Of a stretch of 64,000 nucleotides of DNA, positions 45,511-58,250 are shown piece by piece. The stretch's first letter is position 1; each line of letters opens with the position of its first letter. The position numbers were made by a program, and so were the translations under genes. This DNA is from Paraescarpia echinospica (lineage: Eukaryota; Annelida; Polychaeta; Sabellida; Siboglinidae). The stretch is from assembly GCA_020002185.1 (NCBI GenBank), contig CM034543.1:11225634-11289633 (forward strand). The letters are read 5' to 3'. The notes below the pieces were generated by a model. That model saw only the letters and a list, made by a program, of their open reading frames with translations, ran no database searches and was not told the origin of the DNA.

Positions 45511-46870
45511 GTGTCAAGCCACAAATTACAAATGGCCGAGCACAGGCAGCTAGCTCTACCAACAGAAGGAAGTGACACCAGTTCACAAAGTTCTTCCTCT
45601 ACGAATGAGGATACATATGATCATTTGGACGCTACATGTGACCCGGATAGCAATGAGTTATCTGAGAACGATCAACCTGTAAGTATTATTGTTTTTGAAC
45701 AGTTTTTATCTTACGATCGTGGCAATGTGGAATAGCACTATATTCATTCTAAATGCCGCATATAATAAAGAACGTGCTTGCACATCTTATTATCAGAAAA
45801 TTATAATTGAAAGATGGTCTTTGATAGTTTTTAAACATTGATATCGTCTAGTTAAATATAATGTCGGAGAAAACGTTTTTTTTATAAATGATGTTAATAT
45901 GCTGTGTGGGTTAGCACTATGTTGATTCTTGGCAAATTGTTCTTTATTGCCACAGGGTCCACTGAATGTGAGCCGAGATGCGGAATTAACCCCTCAAAAA
46001 ATGCCACCAAGTAGAAAAAGAAAGATCAATCGCGATCTTTGGCAGTCTGTTCTACAAAAATGCCGAAGCAACAAGGGACATAAGTACATCAACACAAAGA
46101 AACATGCAGTCGAAGGAAAGCAAAAACATTAAACTAAAACGCAAGAAAAGAACGTACACAAAAATACCTCTTCAAGCAGAACCTCTACATTCACGTACAA
46201 GGTCAAGGTTCACGGAATAGATGTTACAGTGTGTAGAAAACATGTTTATGAGCGTACACTGATTTGGCAAGAACAGGGGTCGGCAAATCAGTTTCTCCAC
46301 CTGACAGAAGAGGCAAACATGATAACAGGTCTAACAAAATTATCGCAACTACATGTTCACGAGGTGCACAAGTTTATCGATCAGCTTCCTAAATACCAAA
46401 GTCACTATAGTCGACATGCCAACCCTAAAAAGACATATCTTGGCTGTGACCTGTGCAACGACATTATATAGTCGATATTTTATCTAGACTGGTGCAGATC
46501 GAACAAAGTACCGTTTGTGTCCCCTGACAGGTTCCGTCGTATCTTTTGTGAAGATAACAATATTGGTTTTAAACTGCCATCATCTGACACATGTGCCAAA
46601 TGCGACGGAATTGACACAGAGCTGCTGACATGCCACGATGATGAAAAAATAAGAGCCTTGAAAAACCAGAAAGAGTTGCACCATCGGCAAGCAGGGGCTG
46701 CTCAAGATCAATCAAAAACCTCTCAAGGCAGGCTTCATAGCATCCTGAAGATATCCAAGTAATTGCGGTGAACATGCGACAAGCATTGCCAACCCCAAAA
46801 TTCACGGTGGGTCCGGCATTCTACAAAAGAAAAAGCGAGGTAGTAACGAGGGACATTCTGATGACGCCGA
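45511..46870 (+). pseudogene. Spliced transposon gene, SHYSR/DTCAKCD type
   Basis: Exon 1 ends at 45,678 (SENDQP). The intron, 45,679-45,955, is GTAAGT...CCACAG, phase 0, and exon 2 continues GPLNVSRDAEL and PPSRKRKINRDLW. After a break near 46,130 the next frame has VTVCRKHVYERTLIW, KFIDQLPKYQSHYSRHANP, a stop TAG at 46,469-46,471, then FVSPDRFRRIF and SDTCAKCDGIDTEL. A last frameshifted piece has MRQALPTPKFTVGPAFYKRK. This order (basic N terminus, HYSR, DTCxKCD, LPTPK..FYKRK) matches a family I have seen widely in invertebrates as transposon-like proteins. At least one stop and two shifts make it a relic. Confidence 0.6.
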
Positions 46871-47329
46871 GTTAGTTGGTTTCACTTTAGGGCCCGAAGA
46901 AAGGATGTAATCCTACAGATGTAAAGTGAATCACATTTTGTTTGCACTCAAGTATTGCAGATGTAGGGTCGTTGGTTGGATGCACGGTAATCCTAGAGAT
47001 ATAACGTACATTACATTTGGTTTTAACTCAGATTATTAGTTAGATATAGGTTCATGAATTACATCAAATTGGGCGAACAAGACATTATAATATAAATCAA
47101 TCTGAAACATTACACCCACATTAGTATTGCATGAATCTTGGTGGCATGTTTGTTGTTTATTCTTTGATGTTGATGAACACAGTGCTCATTATTGCATGCA
47201 TCCGCGAACGCACAGTGGGGGAACGTGCCCCCCTTGAGCCACCCCAAAAAATAATAAACGTAAGGGCCCCCCGTGCTAAAATATGTTTGAAAAAAATGTT
47301 CTCCCCTTAAGAAAATCCTGACTGCGCCT

Positions 47330-47480
47330 CTGCGCACACACGAACGCATATACACAGAGGCAATGACGCATGTACATAGACACACGCACACGCACACAAA
47401 CATACACGCGGGCTCGGCCGCGCGTGGACACACACTCGCGCATGCACGTCCACACACATGCATGCAAGCACACGAACATA
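47330..47480. repeat. CA/CG-rich microsatellite
   Basis: Imperfect (CA)n inside the TIR transposon, next to a GTTCTCCCCTTAAGAAAATC-type short repeat at about 47,210-47,335. Confidence 0.8.
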
Positions 47481-47753
47481 GGAGAACATACCTAATCATT
47501 GCATCGAGAGGCTATATAATAATTATGGGTGCATTAAAGAGCTAACACACAATTTCAGAAACTAGCATTTGATTTAATAAAATATTGAAGATTACATTTA
47601 GATTGGCTTCATTCATTGCGTACGTTTTCTCCTGACTCAAAACAACAACTGGGCAAAGTATAAATCATTCTGAAAAATGTTTGTGAATTTAAGATTAAAA
47701 ACGTGATTATCTCAGAATCAACTTGTTGTGGGTTAGCAACATATTGCACCGAC

Positions 47754-48925
47754 CACCTCAAATATTCAATCTTCGTGTTGTGTATGCGAAGTACCTGCAA
47801 CATGAACAAGAATTATTTCCTGTCTTCATTGACTTCAAGAACGCCTTTGACAGGTTATGGCATGCTGCACTATGGGCAACAATGAATCTGTTCAAAATTG
47901 TACGCAAGCGTGTACACACCATCGAACAGCTGTACACAAAAGCTAATAGTGCATTACTGGTGCAAGACGCAATAGGTGAATGGTTTCACACATCAGTCGG
48001 AGTCCGTCAAGGATGCCTCCTGTCACCTACACTGTTCAATATTTTCCTGGAACGAATAATGACAGATGCCCTGGATGAACATATCGGCACAGTCGACATT
48101 GGAGGACAAATCATCACCAATTTCGGTTCGCTGATGACATCGATCTATTTGGCTGGAGGTGAAGAGGAACTTGCTAACCTGGTGATCCGACTGGACGAGA
48201 CATCAGCTAGATCAGGGATGGAAATTACCGTAGGAAAACCAAGTTAATAACAAACAGCAACAATGCCATGTTGTCCCGAATAACTGTCAATGGACAAGAA
48301 CTGGAGAGAGTAACACAGTTTAAATGCCTCGGAGCCATCATCAGTGACGAGGGTTCCAGGATTGAAATCCTTGCAAGGTCTGCACAAATATCAGGAGGAT
48401 TGGCGAAACTGAAATCAGTTTGGAGAGATATGAACATCTCACTGAAGTCCAAACTAAAACTATCACATGCACTGGTCCTTCCCATCTACTTGCATACGAA
48501 TCATGGAACGTCACAGCGGAACTGCAAAGAAACATCGCGGCAGTCGAAATGAAATGCTACAGAAGAATCCTCGGCATCTCCTACACTGATCACATCACCA
48601 CTGAAGAAATCAGAAAAACTATCACTCAGCACGTGAGTCACTATAAAGATCTTCTGACCACAGTGAAGAAGAGGAAGCTGAGATGGTATGGACATGTAAT
48701 GCAATCAAACGGGCTCACATAAACTTCAAGGAACAGTGCCGGGGGAAAGAAACAGGGTAGACAGAGGAAGAAATGGTCAGATAACTTTGACGAATGGACT
48801 TGGAAGGCCTTCTCTGAAACCCAAGCAGTAGCACACCACAGCAAAGAATAGAGTCGACTCGTGCAGCATTCATCGATGCAGCGCCCCTACTACCCAGGCG
48901 TGTTACGGGATCAGTAAGTAATAGT
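47754..48925 (+). mobile_element. Non-LTR retrotransposon, RT central and C-terminal part
   Basis: Continues the LINE from 45,027-45,329: IFNLRVVYAKYLQHEQ, VFIDFKNAFDRLWHAALW and GVRQGCLLSPTLFNIFLERIM. The catalytic RFADDID is encoded but out of frame between two compensating indels at about 48,125-48,165. It then continues with VNGQELERVTQFKCLGAIISDEGS, ELQRNIAAVEMKCYRRILGISY and KRKLRWYGHVMQSNGL. A degenerate C-terminal tail runs to about 48,925. Confidence 0.8.
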
Positions 48926-48949
48926 ATAGCAGATTAGGGCTAAATTTGA

Positions 48950-51330
48950 GGTCAATCATTTAAATGGTGATACAAGCATGACACTTGGCCGGAATATTCC
49001 CATAGTGACATTCTTCAAACCTAGCGGACGAGCGATTTGAAAATCCTAGATGGCGGCCATTTTTATCTCAAAATGGCCGACATTTTTCAAATATAGTCTT
49101 TTGGAGATATAAATAATTTTTTTTAACATTTTTAAGCCGGCCAGTTTAAAGTGGTGTTTTTGCGCATTCCAACTGTATCTGAACATCCAAGATGGCTGCT
49201 ATATTTATAAGTTGGCGGCCATTTTAACATATATGCATATTTTCAGTTTTCAACGTGACTTATCATGAAATAGTCTGCATTGCATTCGTGTGCATGTCAA
49301 CGTATGTTTTGCATTTGATATGTTTCCTGAATATGTCCTTGTACCTACACGTGCATTTCCTAATACACACTGACATATAGTGATGTGACTTGCGTGAATC
49401 TGTTTAGCCTGAGAACTAGTGGGCCCCTGCCTCACTTAGTGACAATGGCATTACCGTGCACGAGGTATTCTCTACAATTGGTCCGTCCAGTGAAAGCATG
49501 TGATATCCCATTCGTCCATGCATTCAGTGGGTGCGACGATGTATCTGCCTTCCGTAATAAAGGAAAGAAATATGCGTGACATGAAACGTTATCCAAGCAA
49601 CTCCACCAAACTTAGACTGTACCCACCAACAGTTGATGACAACGATCTGGAAATCCTGAAGAAGTTTGCAGTGGTCGTGTACGACAGATCCAGTGGCGTT
49701 TCAATGACGCGGCATTGAAACTTGAAACGTTTTAATGCCAGAAAGAAGATGTCATATGCCCGAAAGCAGATGTCACATGACAGCACCTCACCAACCCAGT
49801 CTGTCTTTCCCTCAAGAAATATGCTATTCATGGTGCTTACCAAGCAGGCTGTACTCAGTGTCGGGCAACTGTTCCCCAGCTAGACACACAGAAGCCTGAT
49901 CGGGGATGGACTAAACAAGGGGACAAGTGGCGGGTGTGTTGGAGTACGCTTCCACCAATTGGGACAAGTTGCCAAGAATTGACCAAATGCGGCTGCAAAA
50001 AAAGATTGCAATCGAAGGTGAAGTGTTTAACCTGTGGTGTCACCTACACAACACTGTGTAGCTGTATGTGCCATGAGTAACCACTCCAGCCAGCCCATAT
50101 TGTATTGCGATACTTGCATCGTGCACCTGAGACAGGAGGTGCCATGTGGTCTTTCATCGGTGTCTACGGGGTGTTGAACCGCGTTATTCCAAGACGCTCA
50201 TAGATGACGTTGTAGACAGTCACAAGAGAACAGGTAATCCGATTATATATGCAAGTGATGCTGTACTCCTCAGGCTGCCCTCTCAACATATCGCACAATC
50301 AAGTTATCCCGACCTGATGATCAACTCTGGATAGTTAGTAGTGTTGCTGGAAAGAAACTAGGAGTGTTCCCCGATACAGCTGAAGCAGCAAACAACACGG
50401 ACGGATTAGTCAGGTGATGAGGAATATCCTACAATTGAGCCACTCAACCCATCAAAGCTTTCTCATACACCGTGTGCCACCTCAGCATCAATTCGACAAG
50501 TTGTTCATGAACATTGGAATCATGGTTATTTCATACCTACACAGGACAGTCATTGTGACAAATCAAATGTATCTGGTCCTAATGATACCCTACACAAACC
50601 AAACTTCTCAGACATTCAACTAGTCAACATCGTCCTCCGTAACATTGTGGTGACTGTGTAATATTCGTTTGAGTGACGTATAGTATATAGATAGGCAGAA
50701 TAATTCCCAATTCCGCAGGGCTGTCTACCCTATAAAAACCTCATGACTAGTTAGTTTATACACGCATTACGTTGTTTCAAATAAGATTGCGAATTATTTT
50801 ACCATTATGTATCACCATGAACAACACCTACTTTTAAGCGAACTGTATACATTAGTGGTATAAGACTGCTTAGTTTGCGTTACTGAAACTGTTTACTATG
50901 AAGAGTTTAAATAAGTATACAATTAATCTACGTTTGGGTATATAACTAATAACGTTTTGTGTGACTGCTCTTCATTATCTATGTATGGAAAAGTTTCATC
51001 ACTCCAGCAACACAGAAAATAATCACACCCATATCAGATGTTTGGTTGATTGGCGCACCATCCAGGATGGACTTAACTTCGGATATGTGCGCTACAATAT
51101 GTGATGCTACACTACTTTAAAATGGGCACCTTGAAATAAATATATATAACAATTATTTATATCCCAAAAAATATTTTTTTAAAGTCGGCCATTTTGAAAA
51201 CAAATGGCCGCCATCTTGGATTTTCAAATAGCTCGTCGACTGGATTTGATGAATATCCTATTGGGAATATCCATGCCAAGTTTCATACTTGTATCGTCAT
51301 TTGAACGATTCTTCGTCTAATGTGCTCTAC
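48950..51330 (+). mobile_element. TIR element with decayed ORF (GCD family), right copy
   Basis: 48,950-49,250 and 51,050-51,330 are inverted repeats of ~280 bp (CTTGGCCGGAATATTCCC against its complement; GATGGCGGCCATTT motifs in both). Between them, 49,385-50,640 has pieces of the same family as 34,560-36,621: ALPCTRYSLQLV, IPFVHAFSGCDDVSAFRNKGKK, KLRLYPPTVDDNDLEILKKF and ELTKCGCKK. Many stops. An internal deletion removes the part matching 36,480-36,620. Right and left copies look only about 88-92% alike over 34,900-36,480, less than the outer arms. Confidence 0.65.
49385..50640 (+). pseudogene. Transposon-like protein relic with FVHAFSGCD motif
   Basis: The open piece at 49,385-49,579 ends FRNKGKKYA. 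Later pieces lie in other frames (49,500-49,718 and onward to the MRNILQLSHSTH segment at 50,414-50,623). The FHAxxGCDxxSxF..KGKK signature occurs in a large family of invertebrate transposon-like proteins of uncertain enzymology. It is not translatable as one protein. Confidence 0.5.
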
Positions 51331-51778
51331 TGTAAATAAGTACGTAATGTAAGCCCAGACAATAACGAGATAAATAACGTAAAGAGAACAATGGTAAATG
51401 TTATCGTAAACAACATATATATTGAGAAAAAAACATTGGACAATAATGTTATACTAGTGATGTGATATGCCTACAAGGTAATCTTTCAAACCACAAAACT
51501 CGCCCTTTTGCCGCAACTGAATTGTTAATAGCAATCCGAGCTCACGAGAATTATGTCGGAAGTTCAAGGTAAGCTATTAGATAAGAGATATCTCCCTATA
51601 TTATCAAAACACAATAGGGAGATTTTACCGGTATTTTTTAAAACAGGGAACGGTTATCGAAAGCCACATAAACTGAAGCATACACATACCAGCAAAACCT
51701 ACAACATGTGTAGATGTATAGTGCAAAACATGAAACTTGAGACAAACAAAAGACTGTGACCGCCATGCAATCGTCACT

Positions 51779-52140
51779 TTATTGCTTCTGCAACGTGGTG
51801 TTGTAAAGGTGAGTCGTCTTTCCAACCGACTCCAGCAAACCTGGCGACATCTGCAATTGGTAGCATGCAGAGGAAACATTGATTTTGCACGCCAACAAGG
51901 CACTCAGGGAATGATGCCATTTATTTTTGTAGTCGATATTCCCCATCATGCTGAACACCCTTTCCACCGGAGCGTGGTTGCAGGGGATGAAGAGGAGCGC
52001 CTTGAAGCGCCGCTGTCCGTCACGCCGCGTCGGTGTGGTCATCGGTGATGGAAGGCAGGTCCTGGGCCACCTGGAAGTCCTGCCGCTCCTCCAGCAGCAC
52101 CTGCGACTCCTCATTGGACAGTGAAAGGTGTCCGCGATCT
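51779..52140 (-). pseudogene. hAT dimerisation-domain relic, right arm
   Basis: Mirror of 33,310-33,667: FKALLFIPCNHAPVERVFSM, DYKNKWHHSLSALLACKINV. The rest of the hAT ORF is absent in this arm because of the deletion at about 52,378. Confidence 0.7.
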
Positions 52141-53458
52141 TCAGAATTGAAAATAAACTACTGCTGAGTTAATGGCTATGCATTAGTCGCATGATAAAAC
52201 CAGCAACTTTGTGCCATAGTTACATGACACATTCAGATTTCACACGTGAAATATATATAATCAGATGGAAGCAGAACATTTTTCGAACAAATGTGTGAAC
52301 AGCCACATAAAAATGCAATCAAGACATATCAATAACTAAACATGAACTTGCCTTTACAGACATGTAGTGTACAGGCAATTATTTGCAAATCACCGACGAT
52401 AAACTCACTAGTCTGTAGTTATCTTACCTGTTTCTGGATCCTTTTTCTAAATAACGATATAATGTTTCCTATTTTCCATTACAAAAGAACCGCTCCCTCT
52501 TCTAAAGACTAGTTGAAAACTGTAGCAAGCGGTACGCTAATTTGTTTTACAATTTCCAATAATGGTTTGGGCGGAATCCCATCCACTCCAGGTGATTTGT
52601 TATCCTTCATAGCCCTTATTTTCTTAGCTACCATTTCCGGGGTTACAATTAACTGTCCTAAATAGTCTGATTCTGTCCCCTTGAACATAGCCTCTGGTAC
52701 TGGCAGTTAACTAATATCTTCCCTGGTAAACACTGAACTAAAATACTAATTCAGGTCTTCTGCCATTAAGAATCCCTCTGATATTATATTTCCAGCACTA
52801 TCTTCTAGAGGACCGACCTTATCCTGAACTTTCTGTTTGCTCCGAACGTATGCATAAAAACTGTTGCTGTCTTGTGTTATTTTACAAGCTAATTTTTGTT
52901 CATGGCTTCTCTTCGAATTTCAGTTGTAGCTTGGTTTAGTGCTTCTTTATAAATGTTTTAGTCTTCGTTATTTCCAGTACGTCTATATGACTTCCACATC
53001 GTTTTTTTATACTTAATTTTTCTAACGGCTTCTTTCTGGACCGTTTCCCTTGTTTTTTAAAGGAACAAATTTATCGACGATGCATTTAATTTCACTCGTA
53101 TGATATTCCAACATTCTGTTGCTGACTTATTCTTCAGTGTGTTGTTCCAGTCAATCTTTGCTAAATATTTCCTCATTACCTTATATCTTCCTTTGTGAAA
53201 ATTTATCCTGAACTGCTTTTTATTATTTCTTTCTGATTTTACTTTGATGGTAAAATGTATATGTATATATATATATATATATATGTTGTATATGACCATG
53301 GTTAAAATCTCCCATAATAATACAGTCCCGTTTGCTAACTTTCCTTATAGCGTTTTGTACTTTCTCATTCTCTTCTACACTTGTGTTTGGACTTCGATAA
53401 ACTAACCCCACAGTTAACGTTGAGTTTCCTGTAACTATGTTACACCGAACAGCTTCTT

Positions 53459-54156
53459 AATAATAATAATAATAATAATAAATAACTTCTTAAGCGCCAA
53501 TATCCTCAGTCAATCCGAGCTCAGTGGCGCACCAAAACCAAAGGATTAAGCATTCTCGTACTCGTTTGCTAGGCGAAATTCGTCAACAAATGGATGGATT
53601 TGCTAGGAAGCTAGGGAGGATAGGCGATATTGAAAAGATAGGTTTTGAGGTGACGACGAAATGTAACAATATTTTCTGCTAATTTAACATTAACGGGAAG
53701 CGAATTCCATATAGTTGGCGCGGCAACTGAAAAAGCTCGAGTTCCAGCCTTTGTCTTAACTCTAGGAACAGATAGCAACTTCGAACTAGACGACCGAAGT
53801 TGTCTGGCTTGTCTGGCTGGTGTAAGCATTGAGTGTAAACAACTAGGTTGTTTGGATGAAAGGGCTTGGTAGGTGATTGTGCAGATCTTAAACATAATGC
53901 GATATCGCACGGGGAGCCAATGCAGTGATTTTAGAAGTGGCACTGAGCGGGAGAATCGAGGAGATTGTGTGACTACCCTTGCTAAACAATTTTGGACGCG
54001 TTGTAGTTTTACAATATCCTTGACAGCAATAATATGAAGGAGGGAATTGCAATAATCTAATCTGCTGCTAACAAGAGCTGTTGCGATAGTCTTAGCGACA
54101 GAAAGCGACATATGTCGGCGAATGCGGCGAAGATCACGGATCACGGATATGATAAA
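53459..54156 (-). mobile_element. 5'-truncated LINE nested in CR1, right arm
   Basis: Mirror of 23,438-24,135, with the same (TAA)n tail at 53,459-53,480 and open frame 53,611-54,144 (177 codons). One residue differs (KICTITYQ against KICTIIYQ). Confidence 0.85.
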
Positions 54157-54514
54157 ATCTGCTTCTCTTTCGAATTGTATTTAAGCCTGGATAGATCCTT
54201 TAACATATAAAATAACTCCACCTCCCCTTTTTCCTATTCTATCTTTCCTGAACATTACATAGCCGGTTAGTCCCAATTCGGCATCTGATATATCAGTGGT
54301 GGCCCATGATTCGGTTATACCTATTATGTAAGGGTCAATATCTTCTACCATAATGTTTAGTTTACTTATTTTGTTTACTATGCTACTTGCATTTAAACAA
54401 ACGCACTTTTATCCTGATTCAGAACAGTTTTCCAGGATGTTCTTTGCTTATTTATTTATGCTGTTTTTATCTATGCCTCCAGTTTCAGGCTTCTCTTTAA
54501 ATCCCCCTGCTAAT

Positions 54515-55744
54515 CTAGTTTAAATAGATGCAGCCTGTCCCACTGTCAACAGATTGCAGCAAGTTCTCTGAGAAAACTGCTGTCCCCTTTCCATTTAGAT
54601 GGAGGTCATCTCTCATGTACATATCTTCCCTTCCAACAAAGTATCCCCATAAATCTACGAATCCCACCCCCTCTTCTTTACACATCTGCTCAACTAGTGC
54701 GTTGATCGCCATCCTCTTCCAGTTTTTATATGTTGGTCCCCTGCATCCCGTTACTGGCAAAATTCCTGAGAGAATAATCTGTTCGACTCTTGTCTTCTTT
54801 AACTTCCTCGGTAACTGTCTATACTTCTGTACTATCGCAGTTGTTCCCTCCCTGTCAACATTATTTGTCCCTACGTGAACTAGTATATACCCTCCCTTGT
54901 CATGCCCCAATATCTTCTCTACCCTTTCAGTCACATGTTCTATCCTAGCCCCCGGTAAACAAACAACGAGGTCCTTCCCTTCACTTAGTGTCTTGTCCGT
55001 CTTTATCATAATGAAGTTGCCCATAAACACCCTCTCTTTCCTCATTGCTCCCCCCCCCAATCACTGCCTCAAAGTAGCTCCTTCTCCGGATTGCATCTGT
55101 CCTATTGTAGTCTTGTTCCCATGTCTTCTGCTCTCCTGTCACAATCCCGTCTGTTCCATTCTTTCCTGACGCTGTTTCTCTTGTCATCTTTCATCCTGTC
55201 ATCGTCCCTCCCAACTTCTCTTCTGTCACATTTACTCTTACTTCCCGTCATCTTTCCTCCCATTGCATTTCCATCGCTCCTCTCCCGTCTCTTTTTTCAT
55301 CCTACCTCTTTCTCTACGGTCACTTTCTCCCGTCACTTTCTCCCCTGTCACCTTCATGCTTGTCACATTTCCTGTCGTCGATCCTCCAATTTCTTCCCCG
55401 CCGATCACCTTCCCTCCCCTCTGTCTCCTTTCCTCGATCTTCTTGCTACTACTCTGCTTCTTCTGTCTCACAGTATTCCTAACTCTCTCACTGTCGTCTC
55501 TCTCCATTCCATCTGTCTCCTTGCTGATTCTCATCTCCATCCCCTTCACAATATCTACCCACCTAGCAACCTCTCTCTCCAGACATTCCACCTTCCAACA
55601 ACCCACGCATTTAAAGGGGAATTCCTCTTCCTTGGTCTCTGCCCATGACTTCCCATTGCCGGATAAGGCAAAATTCACCCAACTCTGGCAGTCGTCGCAC
55701 ACCAAGTGTCTCTTTGCCTTGACTTGCCGCTTGCAAGGCGCCAT
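54515..55744 (-). pseudogene. CR1 ORF1 (PHD-like finger and esterase), right arm
   Basis: The first frame, 55,238-55,744, has VCDDC and FKCVGC. The esterase frame, 54,515-55,060, runs through HVGTNN, MRDDLHLNGKGTAVF to GCIYLN and stop. It lacks the left arm's premature stop, but block I is GNFI, so both Asp and Ser of the GDS motif are changed. The G tract at 55,050-55,058 separates the frames. Confidence 0.7.
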
Positions 55745-56340
55745 ATCAGAATTGATTTAATACTAATAATCTAATTAGCTATTTAAAATAGTTTAGTCAA
55801 CTGTTTTTACACTATTCACTGTCTATGTAGTCTTTAAGAAGACTGTTTACTGTGCACAAATGTTACACTTTACGTAATACTGCCTTGTTTATTTCGGTTA
55901 CAGTTTTTGGTTATAGTCACAGCTGATTATATATCCTATCAGAAATGCCAACGTTCCCAGTAGTGACCAAATTTAAACACAGTCAATTAATTAACGCTAG
56001 ACTGCCTAATTTATTTAAGGCATACCGCACCCTAGCGAATACGTGGGACACTAGCTACATAAAGTGATCAACTTAGTTCGCCCGGTTATCGCAAATGCTT
56101 AATTTTAACAACAAAGCTACCTAATCAAAATGTCTAGCAGGTACTGGTTTACACATATATTATAGTTTTATGTTTGTTACTTTATCACCTATATATTCTA
56201 CCACATAATGAGATTTGTTAAATCTTGTTTACAAACTTATCATAGGCTAACTTACCCTATTATTACTCACAAGATTAAAGTGTTCTAAAATAATTTATCT
56301 AACTAACTTTAAACACAACTGCTACTCAAAAATATGTTTA

Positions 56341-58250
56341 CTGCTACGTTAACCAAGCTACAGCTGAAATTAGAAATTCAGACAGAAGCTATGAACAACA
56401 ATTAGCCAGTAATATAAAACATGACAGCAAGAGTTTTTATGCATATGTTCGAAGCAAACAGAAAGTTCAAGATAAGGTCAGTCCTCTAGAAGATAGTGCT
56501 GGAAATATAATAGCAGAAGGATTCTTAATGGCAGAAGACCTGAATGAGTATTTTAGTTCAGTGTTTACCAGAGAAGACACTACTTCACTGCCAGTACCAG
56601 AGGCTAAGTTCAAGGGGGCAGAATCAGACTATTTAAGACAGTTAATTGGAACCCCAGAAATGGTAGCTAAGAAAATTAGGGCTATGAAGGATAATAAATC
56701 ACCTAGAGTGGATGGTATTCCACCCAAACTACTATTGGAAATTGTAGGACAAATTAGCGTACCGCTTGCAACAGTTTTCAATTTGTCATTAGAAGAGGGA
56801 GTGGTTCCTTTAGAATGGAAAGAGGCAAACATTATACCGTTATTTAAAAAAGGTTCGAGAAACAAGTCAGAAAACTATACACCAGTGAGTTTAACATCAG
56901 TGATTTGCAAATTATTAGAAAGATTAATTAAAGATCACATGGTGGATTTTCTTGTTAAACAAAACTTGATCAACCCATCTCAACATGTTTTTTTAAACCG
57001 AGGCCATTCTTAACAAATATGTTATGTTTTTTGGAAGACATCACTAAGTGGGTAGATGAGGGATCACCAGTAGATATCGTCTACTTAGATTTTCAAAAAG
57101 CTTTCGACAAAGTACCACATCAAAGATTACTGCTGAAACTAAAGGCCCATGGCATAGGTAATGGTATAATAAACTGGATAGAACAATGGCTGATTGACAG
57201 AAGACAACGTGTAGTAGTTGATGGGGAGGCTTCAAACTGGAAATCGGTATTGAGTGGGGTACCACAGGGATCAGTATTAGGACCTATATTATTCTTAATA
57301 TATATCAACGATTTGGATGATGAAATAACAAGCAAGGTGTTGAAATTTGCGGATGATACAAAAGTGTTTAGAAGGATTAAATGTGATGGAGATAGACAGC
57401 ATTTACAAGATGATCTTGACAGGTTGATCAAATGGTCTGAAAAGTGGCAAATGCTGTTCAATTTTGGGAAATATAAATGCCTCCACACAGGTCATGGGAA
57501 CGAAGAGGTAGAATATACAATGAGGGGTACTGTTCTAAATACTACTGTAAAAAAAAAGGACTTAGGGTTAACCATTAGTGCTGATATGAAGGTTTCAGAG
57601 CAGTGCGGAATTGCAGCTTCAAAGGGAAATCAAATCCTTGGATTAATTAGGCGAAACATAACGTATAAGGAAAAAGAGTTAATAATACCGCTGTACAAAA
57701 CAATAGTTAGGCCTCATTTAGAATATTTTATTCAAGCGTGGAGGCCATATCGCAGGAAGGACATAGATATGCTAGAAAGAGTGCAGAGGAGAGCAACTAA
57801 CATGATACCAAAACTGAGGGATCTTAGTTAAGAAATACGCCTAAAAATATGCGGTTTAACAACACTACAGAACAGGAGATTGAGAGGAGATCAGATAGAA
57901 GTGTTTAAAATATTGAATGGTTATGAAAATATTGATAGAAATATATATTTTCTCAGTTACGAAAGATAGAAGAACTGGAGGACATGAAGTTACATTAGCA
58001 AAGGAGTAGAGTAGATTAAATATAAGAAAGTTTTCATTTTCACAAAGGACTGTAAATGAATGGAACAGATTATCTGCTGATTTTGTGGGTGCTAGTAGCG
58101 TGAATATGTTTAAAAATAAAATCGACACATACCTCAGACGGGCGGGATACACATAGATAAAAGGGTCGGACTCTCAATAAGCCAAAGGGCTTCCTTGTCC
58201 ACCTGTCACCTAGAGTTAATTCTCTGGGTGGCAATCTTGATAAATCTTGT
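56341..58250 (+). mobile_element. CR1-type retrotransposon, 5'-truncated, right arm
   Basis: Mirror of 19,535-21,243 but with ~188 bp more at about 56,570-56,760. Frames: 56,528-57,013 (FSSVFTREDTTSLPVPEA, IPPKLLLEIVGQIS, PLEWKEANIIPLFKKGSRNKS) and 57,019-57,831 ([31 protein letters not shown]). They are split by a 1-nt shift at the A/T run near 56,990. The 3' tail ATCTTG(A)TAAATCTTGTTAA ends near 58,257. Confidence 0.85.

Larger units (their letters stand above)
45330..47753 (+). mobile_element. TIR DNA transposon inserted in a LINE
   Basis: The ends 45,330-45,356 and 47,727-47,753 are inverted repeats, about 20 of 27 positions matching, with a shared TAACCCACA core. The LINE reading frame stops at the left end and resumes at the right end. 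The flanks share a diverged ACCAC...CAAAT-like block that may be the target duplication. It encodes the spliced gene described separately. Superfamily not assigned. Confidence 0.65.
52383..56340 (-). mobile_element. CR1-type retrotransposon, right arm, 3' end deleted
   Basis: Mirror of 21,244-25,150. It stops abruptly in the RT region at VICK (52,383), adjoining TGTACAGGCAATTA of the hAT flank. In place of a short deleted part of the left arm it has a TA microsatellite at 53,259-53,283. ORF1 is at 54,515-55,744. Confidence 0.8.
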
